Shown piece after piece: positions 1-8,734 of a DNA stretch of 64,000 bases (its first letter is position 1; each line of letters starts with the position of its first letter). The DNA lies in contig NZ_CP030038.1 of NCBI RefSeq assembly GCF_015291725.1, positions 6,933,001 to 6,997,000 on the forward strand, read 5' to 3'. Position numbers and translations under genes: made by a program. The notes beneath the pieces were generated by a model. It saw only the letters and a program-made list of their open reading frames with translations, was not told the DNA's origin and made no database searches. Source of the DNA: Bradyrhizobium sp. CCBAU 51765 (GTDB taxonomy: Bacteria > Pseudomonadota > Alphaproteobacteria > Rhizobiales > Xanthobacteraceae).

Positions 1-2
1 AC

Positions 3-53
3 CTCACCCGCGCCTGTGACCGCATCATCGCCGCCTGCGCGGCCCTGTCCTGA
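3..53 (+). CDS. C-terminal end of an upstream gene (partial)
   Basis: Only the last 16 codons lie in the window; they end LTRACDRIIAACAALS at the TGA at 51-53. The stop is 11 bases before the ATG of the next gene, so the two are probably co-transcribed. The tail would suit the end of a PLP-dependent aminotransferase, which would fit a phosphonoalanine pathway, but 16 residues cannot establish that. Confidence 0.35.
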   Translation, partial: LTRACDRIIAACAALS

Positions 54-64
54 AAGATCTGCCG

Positions 65-937
65 ATGCCCCCGGCCAAATGCCTCCGTATGCGCCTATCC
101 GAAACCAGCCTCCTCCACATCATGGCTGCCCATAGTCCCCTTTCAGCGATTCTCGCCGAAGAAGCGGGATTTGACGGCCTGTGGGCCTCCGGCTTCGAGC
201 TGTCGGCACTTTACGGCCTGGCGGATATGAGCCTGATTTCGATGACGCAGCATCTTGATATGTTGCGGGCGATCGCCGGCCGCACGACGCTGCCAATCAT
301 CGCGGACATCGACACGGGCTACGGCAACGCCATCAATGTCATCCATGCTATCGGCGAATATGAGCGCGCCGGCGCCGGCGCCGTCGTCATCGAGGACAAG
401 ACCTTTCCAAAGGTCACGAGCCTTGCAGCCGATGGGCGCCAGGAGCTGCTGCGCGTTGAGGAGTTCCAGGGCAAGATCGAGGCTGCCGTCACGACGAGGC
501 AGGACCCGGATTTCCTCGTGATCGCCCGCACTGAGGCCTTGATCGCAGGCCTCGGCGAAGCGGAAGCTCTGCAGCGCGCCCGCGCCTATGTGGACGCCGG
601 CGCCGACATGATCCTGATCCACTCGAAAAAGCGGGATTCCTCCGAGATCGAAAGCTTTTCGCGCGCCTGGACCGGACCGGTGCCGCTCGTGATCGTGCCG
701 AACGCCTATCCGGATCTCGACGCCGAAAGGGTTAAGGCGCTGGGCAATGTCCGTATGATGATCTATGGCAATTACGGCATCCGCGCTGCTGCAATCGCCA
801 TGCAGGAGACTTTCCGCCGGATCATTGCTGACGGTGGCGTCCAGAACGTCCACAAGGACATTCTGCCGGTGGAGGAGATTTTCAGGCTCCAGAAGATGCA
901 GGAGGTCAAGTGCGCTGAAGCTCGCTTCCTTCGCTGA
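65..937 (+). CDS. palA: PEP mutase/isocitrate lyase superfamily enzyme, probably phosphonopyruvate hydrolase
   Basis: A 290-residue (beta/alpha)8 barrel enzyme of the PEP mutase/isocitrate lyase superfamily. Visible family features are Trp40 in GLWASGF, the metal and substrate acidic pair in ADIDTGYGN (Asp81, Asp83), and the gating loop EDKTFPKVTS (Glu110 to Ser119). PEP mutases carry EDK-x5-NS here; this protein has Thr118-Ser119. As I recall, Thr at that position and a length near 290 are features of phosphonopyruvate hydrolase (PalA of Variovorax), which cleaves the C-P bond of phosphonopyruvate to pyruvate and phosphate. The gene follows another CDS by 11 bases and is followed by a broken LysR regulator on the same strand; the Variovorax locus also has a LysR regulator. 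Superfamily membership is secure; hydrolase rather than mutase or another lyase is inference from the loop. Confidence 0.75.
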   Translation: MPPAKCLRMRLSETSLLHIMAAHSPLSAILAEEAGFDGLWASGFELSALYGLADMSLISMTQHLDMLRAIAGRTTLPIIADIDTGYGNAINVIHAIGEYERAGAGAVVIEDKTFPKVTSLAADGRQELLRVEEFQGKIEAAVTTRQDPDFLVIARTEALIAGLGEAEALQRARAYVDAGADMILIHSKKRDSSEIESFSRAWTGPVPLVIVPNAYPDLDAERVKALGNVRMMIYGNYGIRAAAIAMQETFRRIIADGGVQNVHKDILPVEEIFRLQKMQEVKCAEARFLR

Positions 938-1129
938 ACGCTGTGTTTCGATGCCTCCTCATTTCACCCGACTTGAGGCAATACTTCGCGACCTTTTCTC
1001 TCGATGAACTGTCGATAGGCAGTACTCCGGCTGCACACATCGAAAAAATGTGATGGGGCATTCGTCTTTTCCTGGCAATGGCGCGCCAAAAGCGCAATTC
1101 GCGAAGTTCCCAGAAACGACCGGAGCAGA

Positions 1130-1842
1130 TGATGGCTGCCGAACACGATGAAGTGCCCCTCAATGCAATCGGGGCGTTTGTGACCATTGCCCGCGAAGGA
1201 ACGTGACACGCGCAGCCAGGACATCGGGAACGACACAGAGCTCGGTCAGCCGCTACCGGGCTGTGCTACAAGACTATCTCGGTACTGCCCTTGTGGATTG
1301 GTGTCCCCGCAGACGTCCTCCGACGATTTCGACATCTTCATTACCCGCGAGCTCGTCATTGAACCGGCAGACGACTGGTAATGAGACGATCGTATGCGTC
1401 GGCTCTCCAAATCACGTCGCGGGAAGAGCCGTCTCAATCGCGCTCAATGCCACTTCTCAACATCACGTTTCGGCCTGACATACTGCCGACATGGCTGAGG
1501 GCGATGAACCCGATATCAAGTCGGGTGCGCGATATGATCACAACTACCTTGCTCTGCCCGCGGTCTAATCGGCAATTGCCTTCTGGTGACGCCAGAGATT
1601 CTTGTCGGCGATCTCGTGCGCGGGGCGTCCTGCAGGTGATACTGGGATCGCGCACTCCCAGTGGCATGCAATATCAGGCCTTGCAGTCGATCGTAGTGGG
1701 CAATCCTGAAATTGCCCGCGCCTTTTGCCGGTGGCTCGCCGGCTCTGCAAGAAGGCCGGAGTTTTGGAAGCAGGCTAAAGTTGCAGGAGCTTATGACTGG
1801 GGCGGCGGCGTCACTTTCGACTGTGCGAAACCGCATCCAGCA
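1130..1842 (+). pseudogene. LysR-family regulator, degenerate
   Basis: The start reads as a LysR helix-turn-helix: LNAIGAFVTIAREGT, then after a frameshift near 1200 TRAARTSGTTQSSVSRYRAVLQ and DYLGTALVDW. Downstream pieces in shifting frames look like the LysR effector-binding domain, including a stretch reading VGDLVRGGVLQ and a C-terminal region IARAFCRWLAG near 1720-1740. Several frameshifts rule out a functional protein. It probably once controlled the phosphonopyruvate-hydrolase-like gene upstream. Its 3' side is cut by the IS256 element beginning at 1891. Confidence 0.65.
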
Positions 1843-1890
1843 TCGGCGCGTTCACGCGACCTAGCGCGACATTGCCGCACGGGGCGCTCA

Positions 1891-3315
1891 GATCGTGTCC
1901 CCTGGCGTGGTGTAGCTGACGGCAGGTCACCGCCGATTTTCCGGCGGGTCGGAAGGCATCAGCCTGCCACGGCGGGCAAGCCGACGATGGGATCATCGCT
2001 CAACGGCGCGATGGTTTCCAGCGTCATGTAGCGGGCCCGCTGAACCGCCCACTCGTCGTTCTGCTCGAGCAGGATCGCGCCGACCAGGCGAACGATGGCG
2101 TCTTCATTTGGGAAGATGCCAACCACCTCGGTCCGCCGCTTGATCTCGCCGTTGAGGCGCTCGATCGGATTGGTCGAATGCAGCTTGGCACGGTGCTGAG
2201 GCGGGAAGCTCATATAGGCGAGCACGTCTGGCTCGGCCTCATCCATGAAGGCGGCGAGCTTTGGCAGTTTGGGACGGAGCCGGTCGGCGACCTTGCGCCA
2301 CTGAGCCCTGGCCGCTTCGGCATCGTCCTGGGCAAAGGCGGTGGCGATGAAGGCGGAGACGACGCGTCTTCCGCTCTTGCCGGCATGGGCCAGGACGTTG
2401 CGCATGAAGTGCACGCGGCAGCGCTGCCAGGCGGTATTGAGCACCTTGCTGACGGCGGCCTTGATGCCCTCATGCGCATCGGAGATCACGAGCTTGACGC
2501 CACGAAGCCCGCGCCGAGCGAGCTTGCGCAAGAACGCGGTCCAGAACGTCTCGGCCTCCGAGGGACCGATGTCCATGCCGAGAACTTCACGCCGGCCGTC
2601 GCTATTGACGCCGACCGCGATGATCACCGCAACCGAGACGATCCGGCCATTCTGGCGCACCTTCACGTAGGTGGCGTCGATCCACAGATACAGCCAGTCA
2701 CCCTCGATCGGGCGGGCGAGGAAGGCCTTCACCTTGTCGTCGATCTCGGCACACAGTCGGCTCACCTGGCTCCTGGAGATGCCAGTCATGCCCATGGCCT
2801 GGACCAGATCATCGACGGATCGGGTCGAGACGCCCTGCACATAGGCTTCCTGCACCACCGCGGTGAGCGCCTTTTCGGCCATCCGACGCGGCTCCAGGAA
2901 GCCCGGGAAGTAGCTTCCTTTGCGCAGCTTGGGAATGCGCAGCTCGACCGCGCCGGCGCGCGTCTCCCAGGTCCGGTCACGGTAGCCGTTACGCTGGGCC
3001 AGGCGCTCGGCATTCTTCTCGCCGTAGCCCGCTCCGGTCAGCCCGGCGACCTCCAGCTCCATCAATCGCTGGGCGGCAAAGCCAATCATCTCGCGAAGCA
3101 GATCGGCGTCAGGGGCCTTCTCCACGAGCGCGCGAAGGTTCATCATCTCGTCGGTCATCGGTGGTTCCTCGAATCAGGTTGGTGTCAGCAACCCGACCCT
3201 ACCGGCGAATTGCCGGTGACCACCGCAAAGCCGTCCACCCGCTACGGCGCTATCTGAGGGCGCGCGTGCGGACGGCTTCGCTCTACCGAGCTACACCATC
3301 ACTGGGGACACGACC
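1891..3315 (-). mobile_element. IS256-family insertion sequence, copy 1 (complete)
   Basis: A 1425-bp element with imperfect terminal inverted repeats: the left end starts GATCGTGTCCCC and the right end is the complement of GGTCGTGTCCCC, with the match continuing to about 27 bp including GGTGTAGCT. The 8-bp direct repeat GGCGCTCA flanks it exactly at 1883-1890 and 3316-3323, as expected for IS256-family transposition. A second copy of identical length lies at 60426-61850. The transposase here is intact, so this copy may be active. Confidence 0.92.
1959..3158 (-). CDS. IS256-family transposase
   Basis: A 399-residue DDE transposase of the MULE/IS256 type. The catalytic acidic residues are in WIDATYVKVR, VISDAHEGIK and NPIERLNGEIKRR. 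The reading frame is uninterrupted and of normal length for the family, and starts MTDEMMNLRALVEK near the right inverted repeat. The second copy in this window has a 2-base insertion in the same gene, so this one could be the only source of active transposase for both. Confidence 0.93.
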   Translation of the reverse strand: MTDEMMNLRALVEKAPDADLLREMIGFAAQRLMELEVAGLTGAGYGEKNAERLAQRNGYRDRTWETRAGAVELRIPKLRKGSYFPGFLEPRRMAEKALTAVVQEAYVQGVSTRSVDDLVQAMGMTGISRSQVSRLCAEIDDKVKAFLARPIEGDWLYLWIDATYVKVRQNGRIVSVAVIIAVGVNSDGRREVLGMDIGPSEAETFWTAFLRKLARRGLRGVKLVISDAHEGIKAAVSKVLNTAWQRCRVHFMRNVLAHAGKSGRRVVSAFIATAFAQDDAEAARAQWRKVADRLRPKLPKLAAFMDEAEPDVLAYMSFPPQHRAKLHSTNPIERLNGEIKRRTEVVGIFPNEDAIVRLVGAILLEQNDEWAVQRARYMTLETIAPLSDDPIVGLPAVAG

Positions 3316-3323
3316 GGCGCTCA

Positions 3324-3752
3324 GGTCCCGTCGATGTCCATCAGATACCAAGCGCGCGACCAATGCGATCGCCGCGCACGACCTGGTCCAACATCCGACG
3401 CGAGCGAAGTTGTGAGCATTCGGAGTCCCGGGCGAGCATCAATTCGATTGGATGTGCGCGGCATTGACGGTTTCACGCTGCGAAAGCTTTCGCGGCGCAT
3501 GATAGCGACGCTGCATGCAACGGATGGCGAGAAGGTACTGTGACAACCTCGATTGGACCACGACACCTTCTGATCCGTTAGCTTGCGCGGCAACAATATG
3601 CTGAGTGGAGCTTGGTTATACGGAAGGCGACCGACGCGCGCGTCGGCCGCGGTCCCAATGATGTTAGTACGGAGCTAGCCGCCCGATCGAGGACGGCCGC
3701 CTCGAGCCTTGCGAACTCTTCTGGAGCATATTTCGCCCGCCGAAGCGACGAC
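3324..3752. other. intergenic, no gene supported
   Basis: Between the IS256 element and the porin I see no convincing coding region. It contains a perfect 14-bp palindrome, GCGAAAGCTTTCGC, at 3480-3493; no function is assigned. Confidence 0.5.
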
Positions 3753-5255
3753 CTACCAATTGCGCTGGACGCGCAGGAGCATACTGAACGCGCTTTGGTT
3801 CTTGAGTTCATATACTGCGGCAGGTTTGGCGACTGCCGCGACTGCCGGCGCCGCCATAGTGCCAGAATATTTCTGATCGAGGAATGTGGCGAACAGATCC
3901 GCGGAGAACGTCAGGTTTCTGACCGGCGTCCAGCGCGTAACCGTGCCGACCGCAGCGATATTGAAATCGGGGTTGCAGACACCCGTCAACCCGAGTGCGG
4001 CCATACCAGCGCTGCCGCAAATCTGAGCCTTGGCCGCATCGGTGTAGCGAATAGCGGCCCACCCGCCATAAACCGCAGTGTTCCAATAGGGACCCCAGTT
4101 ATGAATGTAACCACCGTTGAAGCCGTACGTCGTGGTCAGCTGAAAAGCCGTGCTAGTTGCCGCTGTCGAGCCGGAATAGATGACATCAGCAACGCCGGCG
4201 AAACCAAGGCTCTGATACGCACCGGCTCGGCTGGTGCCCCCGTACATCGCCCACGCGGTCGGGATGTTTTCCTGGATGCTAAAGCTGCTGGCACCCTTGG
4301 TGTAAGCGGCCTGCAAATTGATCGTGTCCCCGGCGCCGGTCGGAATATTCTTGATCGATAGCGCCAGCTGACCGGCCCAACCCCACTTATCGTCGGCGTG
4401 TCCTGTGACTTCGCTCGCACCATAGTACGCCGCATGGTTGTTGTGCGCCGCGGCCGATGCTTGGAAGAGCCCCCAAGCCTGGTCGATCCGCATCATGCCG
4501 ACAATATCGGGAGCCACGGTGCCGCCGTAACTCTGCGATCCGTAAGCACCCGTCACGATGCCGGCGGCCGTGGCATTCGTCGTATTCCAGATATTGGTCT
4601 GGTAATAGGCCGTTGGATCCTGCGCAGAAACGGTCGCCGTAATCCCCTGACCGAAGTCAGCGGTATAGCTGAGCTGGTTAACACCCGAGGCATCGCCACC
4701 GCCGCCCGGCAGACCATCGAAGAAGTTGTTGGCCGGATAGTTGGTCCAAGGAGCGCTGAACTGGGAGACCGCCTTTCCCATCGTAAAGCCCGCGAATTGG
4801 ATGAAGGCATACCAGATGCTAAGGGTCCCGAGCCCGAGGCCATCCCCTGAATACGCTGTTGCGCCCGATCCGGCCGCACTCGTCGAGCCCGTCTTCCAGG
4901 TAAAGTTCCCCTCAAAGAAGGTGCGGACCACGCCATATTCGCTTGCTGTGCGCGTGTCGATGCTGAGGTCTGCGCGAGACCGAGCGGTGTAGGCATTGCT
5001 TAGGCGATTGTGCGCAGCACCGACACTGGAAACCGGGTTCAGAACAAAACTATTGCTGCCCAGCATCACATCGGCGCGAAGGAAACCACCCAGCTTGATG
5101 CAGGTGTCCGTGCCTGGGATGTAATAGAATCCGGCACCATACGTGGAGCACACCTTCACGTACTCGATCGCTTTGGCTTTGACTGGAAAATCGGCCGCCT
5201 GCACCCCGCCCGAGGCGATCAGGCCTGCCGCTGAAGCCAGCACAACCTTCTTCAC
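3753..5255 (-). CDS. outer-membrane porin, Bradyrhizobium type
   Basis: About 500 residues. The N-terminus looks like a cleaved signal peptide (VKKVVLASAAGLIASGGVQA) followed by ADFPVKAKAIEYVKVC and a segment GAGFYYIPGTDTCIKLGG, both hallmarks of the alpha-proteobacterial porin family (porin_2). The C-terminus ends LLRVQRNW, with the terminal aromatic residue typical of beta-barrel proteins. It should form a trimeric 16-strand channel. No ATG lies just before the signal peptide; I chose the GTG at 5255. The reading frame stays open upstream to 5549, and the nearest upstream ATG would add a charged 50-residue extension, so the start is uncertain. A purine-rich GGAGGAG sits about 24 bases before the GTG, further than usual. 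It stands alone. Confidence 0.85.
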   Translation of the reverse strand: MKKVVLASAAGLIASGGVQAADFPVKAKAIEYVKVCSTYGAGFYYIPGTDTCIKLGGFLRADVMLGSNSFVLNPVSSVGAAHNRLSNAYTARSRADLSIDTRTASEYGVVRTFFEGNFTWKTGSTSAAGSGATAYSGDGLGLGTLSIWYAFIQFAGFTMGKAVSQFSAPWTNYPANNFFDGLPGGGGDASGVNQLSYTADFGQGITATVSAQDPTAYYQTNIWNTTNATAAGIVTGAYGSQSYGGTVAPDIVGMMRIDQAWGLFQASAAAHNNHAAYYGASEVTGHADDKWGWAGQLALSIKNIPTGAGDTINLQAAYTKGASSFSIQENIPTAWAMYGGTSRAGAYQSLGFAGVADVIYSGSTAATSTAFQLTTTYGFNGGYIHNWGPYWNTAVYGGWAAIRYTDAAKAQICGSAGMAALGLTGVCNPDFNIAAVGTVTRWTPVRNLTFSADLFATFLDQKYSGTMAAPAVAAVAKPAAVYELKNQSAFSMLLRVQRNW

Positions 5256-6160
5256 AATCGTGGTCGAATAGAGCGGGGGCTCCTCCGCGCTCGTATTAAT
5301 CACGACAGAGGGTCGCTTGCTCTCGGCCACTCCGGTCAACAAGCCCCGACGCTCCTCGCGGCGGCGCTGCAACGACCGGAGGGGTATCATAGAATAGCGG
5401 GTTGGCCCAACCGATTTTAGTCCGAAGATGTCTTTCAGCACCGAAGTTCTCCACTCAAAGGTACGCAAACATAGACCCCTATGTTTCTCACGTAGGAAAA
5501 ATACAAACCCGTCGATATCGGTGTTCGCCCTTGGCGTGCGCGACACCAAGCTAATGAGAAGCGAGCGCGCTACACATCAGGCGCTCGTGCTCGGCGCGAC
5601 CGGACAACGCCAGCAACTCGCTGCGTGCAGGACATCCTCTGCGTGTTACAAAACGCTTGGCTCCAAACCTCAACTCAGCGCGCGCCACATACGCGGCAAG
5701 AAGAAGAACTCGGGGCGCACGTGAACTGATCTTGGGGTGAGTGCCAAGCAGGAGCGCACGACGCCCCATCGGAGCGCTCGCGATTCGATGAGGAAGAACA
5801 ATGCCGGCCCTCCACTTGGCTTGCTCAAAGTCGCAAGGATGGATGCCAGCGAACTCAGTTGAAAATTCCACGCATCTGTCTCCAGGACCGTGCTCGTTTC
5901 GCCGAGGCACTATCGTGTGGACGCGATGATCAGGTGACAGGCATCAACTAATGCGATGGACAGCCCCTGAATTAGAGATGGGTTGTTCGGAGGGCTCTTG
6001 GAGCTCCTCAAGCGAGGCGATGCCGCCCTTTCCCCGACCAAATGTGTGCGACAGTCCAGCGCCAGCGCAGACTCCGCTCATCCGTATCAGGAACAAACGT
6101 GCTGTAATAATCGGGTTTTATCCCGTGTTTTAATAATCTAACAAATGCCTTTTTTGGCGC
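5256..6160. other. intergenic, porin upstream region
   Basis: No supportable gene. It presumably holds the divergent promoters of the porin (minus) and the XRE regulator (plus). The stretch before 6160 is AT-richer than its surroundings, consistent with a promoter, but I cannot place exact boxes. Confidence 0.4.
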
Positions 6161-6445
6161 ATGAGAGCTCGTGCGCTGGTAGCCTGGAATGTGCGCCGGA
6201 TCCGCTTGGATCGCGGCATTCCGCAAGAGCAACTCGCTTACGATGCAGGCATCGACACCTCCTATATGAGCGGTCTGGAGCTCGGAAAGGCGAACCCGAC
6301 GATTGATCTTCTCGAGCTTGTCGCCGAAACATTAGGCGTTCCCCTGTCTGACTTGCTTGTTCAGCCAGACAAGGGGGCGACAGTTCCGAAGACTTTGCCG
6401 TACGCGTCGGTTTCGCTGCTCGGCCAACCGTTGGCGACACGCTGA
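6161..6445 (+). CDS. XRE-family helix-turn-helix regulator
   Basis: A 94-residue protein that is almost entirely a Cro/CI-type HTH domain (about residues 8-65): NVRRIRLDRGIPQEQLAYDAGIDTSYMSGLELGKANPTIDLLELVAETL is spread over the five-helix fold. The C-terminal 25 residues are an unrecognised tail. Such small XRE proteins are common in rhizobia and often repress themselves or nearby mobile genes. The target is unknown; the next gene is a transposase scrap, so context does not help. Confidence 0.85.
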   Translation: MRARALVAWNVRRIRLDRGIPQEQLAYDAGIDTSYMSGLELGKANPTIDLLELVAETLGVPLSDLLVQPDKGATVPKTLPYASVSLLGQPLATR

Positions 6446-6454
6446 AGCATTAGG

Positions 6455-6640
6455 CTAAGCTACGCGAACGGATCGACGTTGTTTATTTTCGCGGCCTGCA
6501 GCAGGGTTGCGATGATCGCCCAGGTACGTCCGCCCCGTCGCTGCCCGTGAAGAGGCTATTCTTTCCTGTAGTTGTCTGTGGTCTGATGGCGCGCTCGACG
6601 ATGTTGGAGTCGACTCAATGCGGCCATCGGCCAGGAAGCG
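6455..6640 (-). pseudogene. IS66 TnpC fragment
   Basis: On the minus strand, frame-shifted pieces read GRIE, DSNIVERAIRPQ, NSLFTGSDG, then RTWAIIATLLQAAKINNVDP. This matches the C-terminal part of IS66 transposase (TnpC). At least two frameshifts are present and neither end of the element is nearby. Confidence 0.7.
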
Positions 6641-6915
6641 TTCGAAGAGGGCACGGCGCACGCCCGCCCCAAAAGCTTATCATGCCCAAAAGGAAATCTC
6701 ATTCGCTCAAGCATCTGCCGAACCGGTGCCGGCCCAATCGGCGCCGACGAGATGGCGAGACCTACGTCAGCACGTGGCGGAGACGCTCGCTGCCCACCTT
6801 TGCGCCAGCGGTGAACCCGGCTGATCGATCGTAAAAAATCATCGGACTTGAACTCGGCGTTTGTGCCTCCTATTTGAGGTCAATTCGATAATGACGTTGT
6901 TTTAAGGAGCTTGCA
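6641..6915. other. intergenic, no gene supported
   Basis: Open stretches exist in several frames but none has recognisable content. It may hold the promoter for the small zinc-ribbon gene that follows. Confidence 0.35.
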
Positions 6916-7077
6916 ATGCCGCGGCCGATCACGTGGTCCTGTTTGACTTGCGGAAACCGCTTCAACTCCGAAGAGCTCACGCCCGACGAGGTCCAGGAAG
7001 CTAGGCGGCGGAGGCAGCCTTTGTCGAAGATACATTGCCCGAGGTGCAATCGGACGGACCTCAGGCGCGAGAGTTAG
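6916..7077 (+). CDS. small zinc-ribbon-like protein
   Basis: A 53-residue protein preceded by a strong ribosome-binding site (AAGGAG, 6 bases before the ATG). It has two CxxC pairs, SCLTCG at residues 9-12 and HCPRC near residue 42, separated by about 30 residues rich in charge, as in a small zinc ribbon. Function unknown. Its TAG stop is followed at once by an ATG (TAGATG) opening toward the TIR-domain coding region, so the two were probably co-transcribed; zinc-ribbon and TIR proteins together could form a signalling or defence pair, but this is conjecture. Confidence 0.65.
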   Translation: MPRPITWSCLTCGNRFNSEELTPDEVQEARRRRQPLSKIHCPRCNRTDLRRES

Positions 7078-8057
7078 ATGCTCGGCACTTTCCGAATCTG
7101 GAGTTGATAAATTCACCGTATTTTTCTCGTATTCCCACAGGGACGAAGACCTGCGGGACCGGCTGGAGATACATCTCTCCATGCTGAAGAAGCAAGGACT
7201 CATCGATGCCTGGCATGATAGGCGCATCAAGGCCGGCGACGAGGTTGATCACAGCATTGACTCCAACCTAAATGCAGCCGGCGTGATCCTTCTGTTGGTT
7301 TCACCCGATTTTCTGGCGTCCTCATACTGCTATGATGTCGAGATGCAACGCGCGATGGAGCGCCACCAGGCCGGCGAGGCCCGGGCGATCCCGGTCATTC
7401 TGCGACACAGCGATTGGCACTCCGCACCGTTCGGCAAGCTTCTGGCCACACCGACGGACGGGAAGCCGATCAAAGCATGGTCCGATATCGACGAGGCGTT
7501 TCTCGACGTCGTGAAGCAAATCCGAGCCGCCCTGCCCGCCAAGCTGGTCGCTAATTCGAAGGCGTCGAAAGCTTCTCCAGCTCGCACCTCGCCGCCCCTC
7601 TCGGACGCCAAATCGCGGTCCAGTAATCTGCGGCTGAAGAAAATGTTCACTGAAGCTGATCGAGACCGCTTCCTTCACGCAAGTTTCGACTTCATGGCTA
7701 ATTTCTTCGAGGCCTCTTTGGTAGAGATGGCCGAGCGGAACGAAGGTATCGAAGGCAACTTCCGCCGCATCGATGCCGATCGCTTCACCGCGGCCGTGTA
7801 CAGGTACGGAAAGGCAATCGCGCGCTGCAAGATCAGCGTCGGCGGGGCATTCGGGCGCGGCATTTTGTTTAGCGTACAACGATCAGGCAGGCGACGGGAC
7901 TATGAACGAGAGCCTCTCAGTTGAGGCGGCGGACGACGCTCTCTTTCTGAAGGCTCTCGGCATGGCGTCGTATGGTTCGATGGAAGACCGCAAGCTCTCG
8001 CAGGAAGCGGCTGCCGAGTATTACTGGTCCCTGTTCATCGAACCGCTCCAGCGGTAA
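7078..8057 (+). pseudogene. TIR-domain protein, frameshifted
   Basis: A TIR_2-type domain begins FTVFFSYSHRDEDLRD near 7112 and runs about 140 residues. It includes WHDRRIKAGDEV, LLLVSPDFLASSYC and VEMQRAMERH, where the Glu after the SYC segment is in the place of the NADase catalytic Glu. A second domain follows (FTEADRDRFLHASFDFMANFFEASLVEM...). There are two faults. The domain frame has no ATG, GTG or TTG start; the ATG at 7078 is one frame off and stops after nine codons. Near 7860 the frame shifts, so GGAFGRG must continue as LAYNDQAGDGTMNESLSVEA in another frame to reach the natural end at 8057. TIR proteins of this kind can hydrolyse NAD+ in antiviral defence; this copy is probably dead. 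Confidence 0.7.
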
Positions 8058-8734
8058 CACGAGTTCAAGGAAATCCCCGCACCGGGCTTAGGCGCCGGCT
8101 CCGCTGCTTTTGGCGCCGAGGTCATCGGCGCGCCGGTGATCGACGATCGACATCCCTTCCTCATCGATCAGAACGAAGGCGCCCGCAGCCGCGATCGCTC
8201 CGGGGGAGGACAAGTCTTGCTCAGGCTTCTCGCCGGCTTCCTCTCCGTCGGCTCCACCATCTTCCTCCGAGGCTCGATCGGGATGAACACCGCAACCAAG
8301 GCACAAGCGGCACCGATGGCAAGCAGTGCCAAGCCTCCGGAGAGGCTCGAGGTTATTGCACGTAACCGGCGGTATACTGCCGCGCGATGCGTATGTGACG
8401 GCGTGGAGGGGACAACGGCGAACGCCCGAGGGTAGCAGGACCCGGATCTCCTCCGGGACCAGGGAGCGTTGGTCCGGCGGGCCGTGAAATGGGATGACCA
8501 GACCGAGTCGGTACTGGCCCCTGTCAAATCCATTATCCGCGCATCGATGATGACCCGTACCGCTCCGTCGGCTCCCGTGTATGTCTGTCTCGACGTGGCG
8601 CTCCAGGAAGACGAGATTGCCCGAGCCCCCGCAGTCGCCCCGCTGAGCCGTTATCCTCAGCCGCGCGAACCCGCCGCCGGCGAAGCCCACGTCTTGCTGG
8701 AGCTCTCGGTCAACCTGGTATCAGAGGACCCTGG
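8058..8734. other. unassigned region with a possible membrane-segment ORF on the minus strand
   Basis: On the minus strand between about 8533 and 8168 one frame contains a hydrophobic stretch (SLSGGLALLAIGAACALVAVFI) that could be a membrane helix, followed by a basic tail. The overlapping frames give no better protein, and no ribosome-binding site decides a start. It could be the remnant of a small membrane protein. I do not call a gene. Confidence 0.25.

Noticed and set aside
143..853. 236-codon minus-strand frame
   Set aside because: Antisense to the phosphonopyruvate-hydrolase-like gene, with no ribosome-binding site or motif.
2178..3257. 359-codon open frame on the plus strand
   Set aside because: Exact antisense shadow of the IS256 transposase; the same frame appears over copy 2 (60960-61922).
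3480..3493. Perfect palindrome GCGAAAGCTTTCGC as an operator or half tts box
   Set aside because: It lies between an IS and the 3' end of the porin gene with no promoter context; the tts-box flanks are missing.
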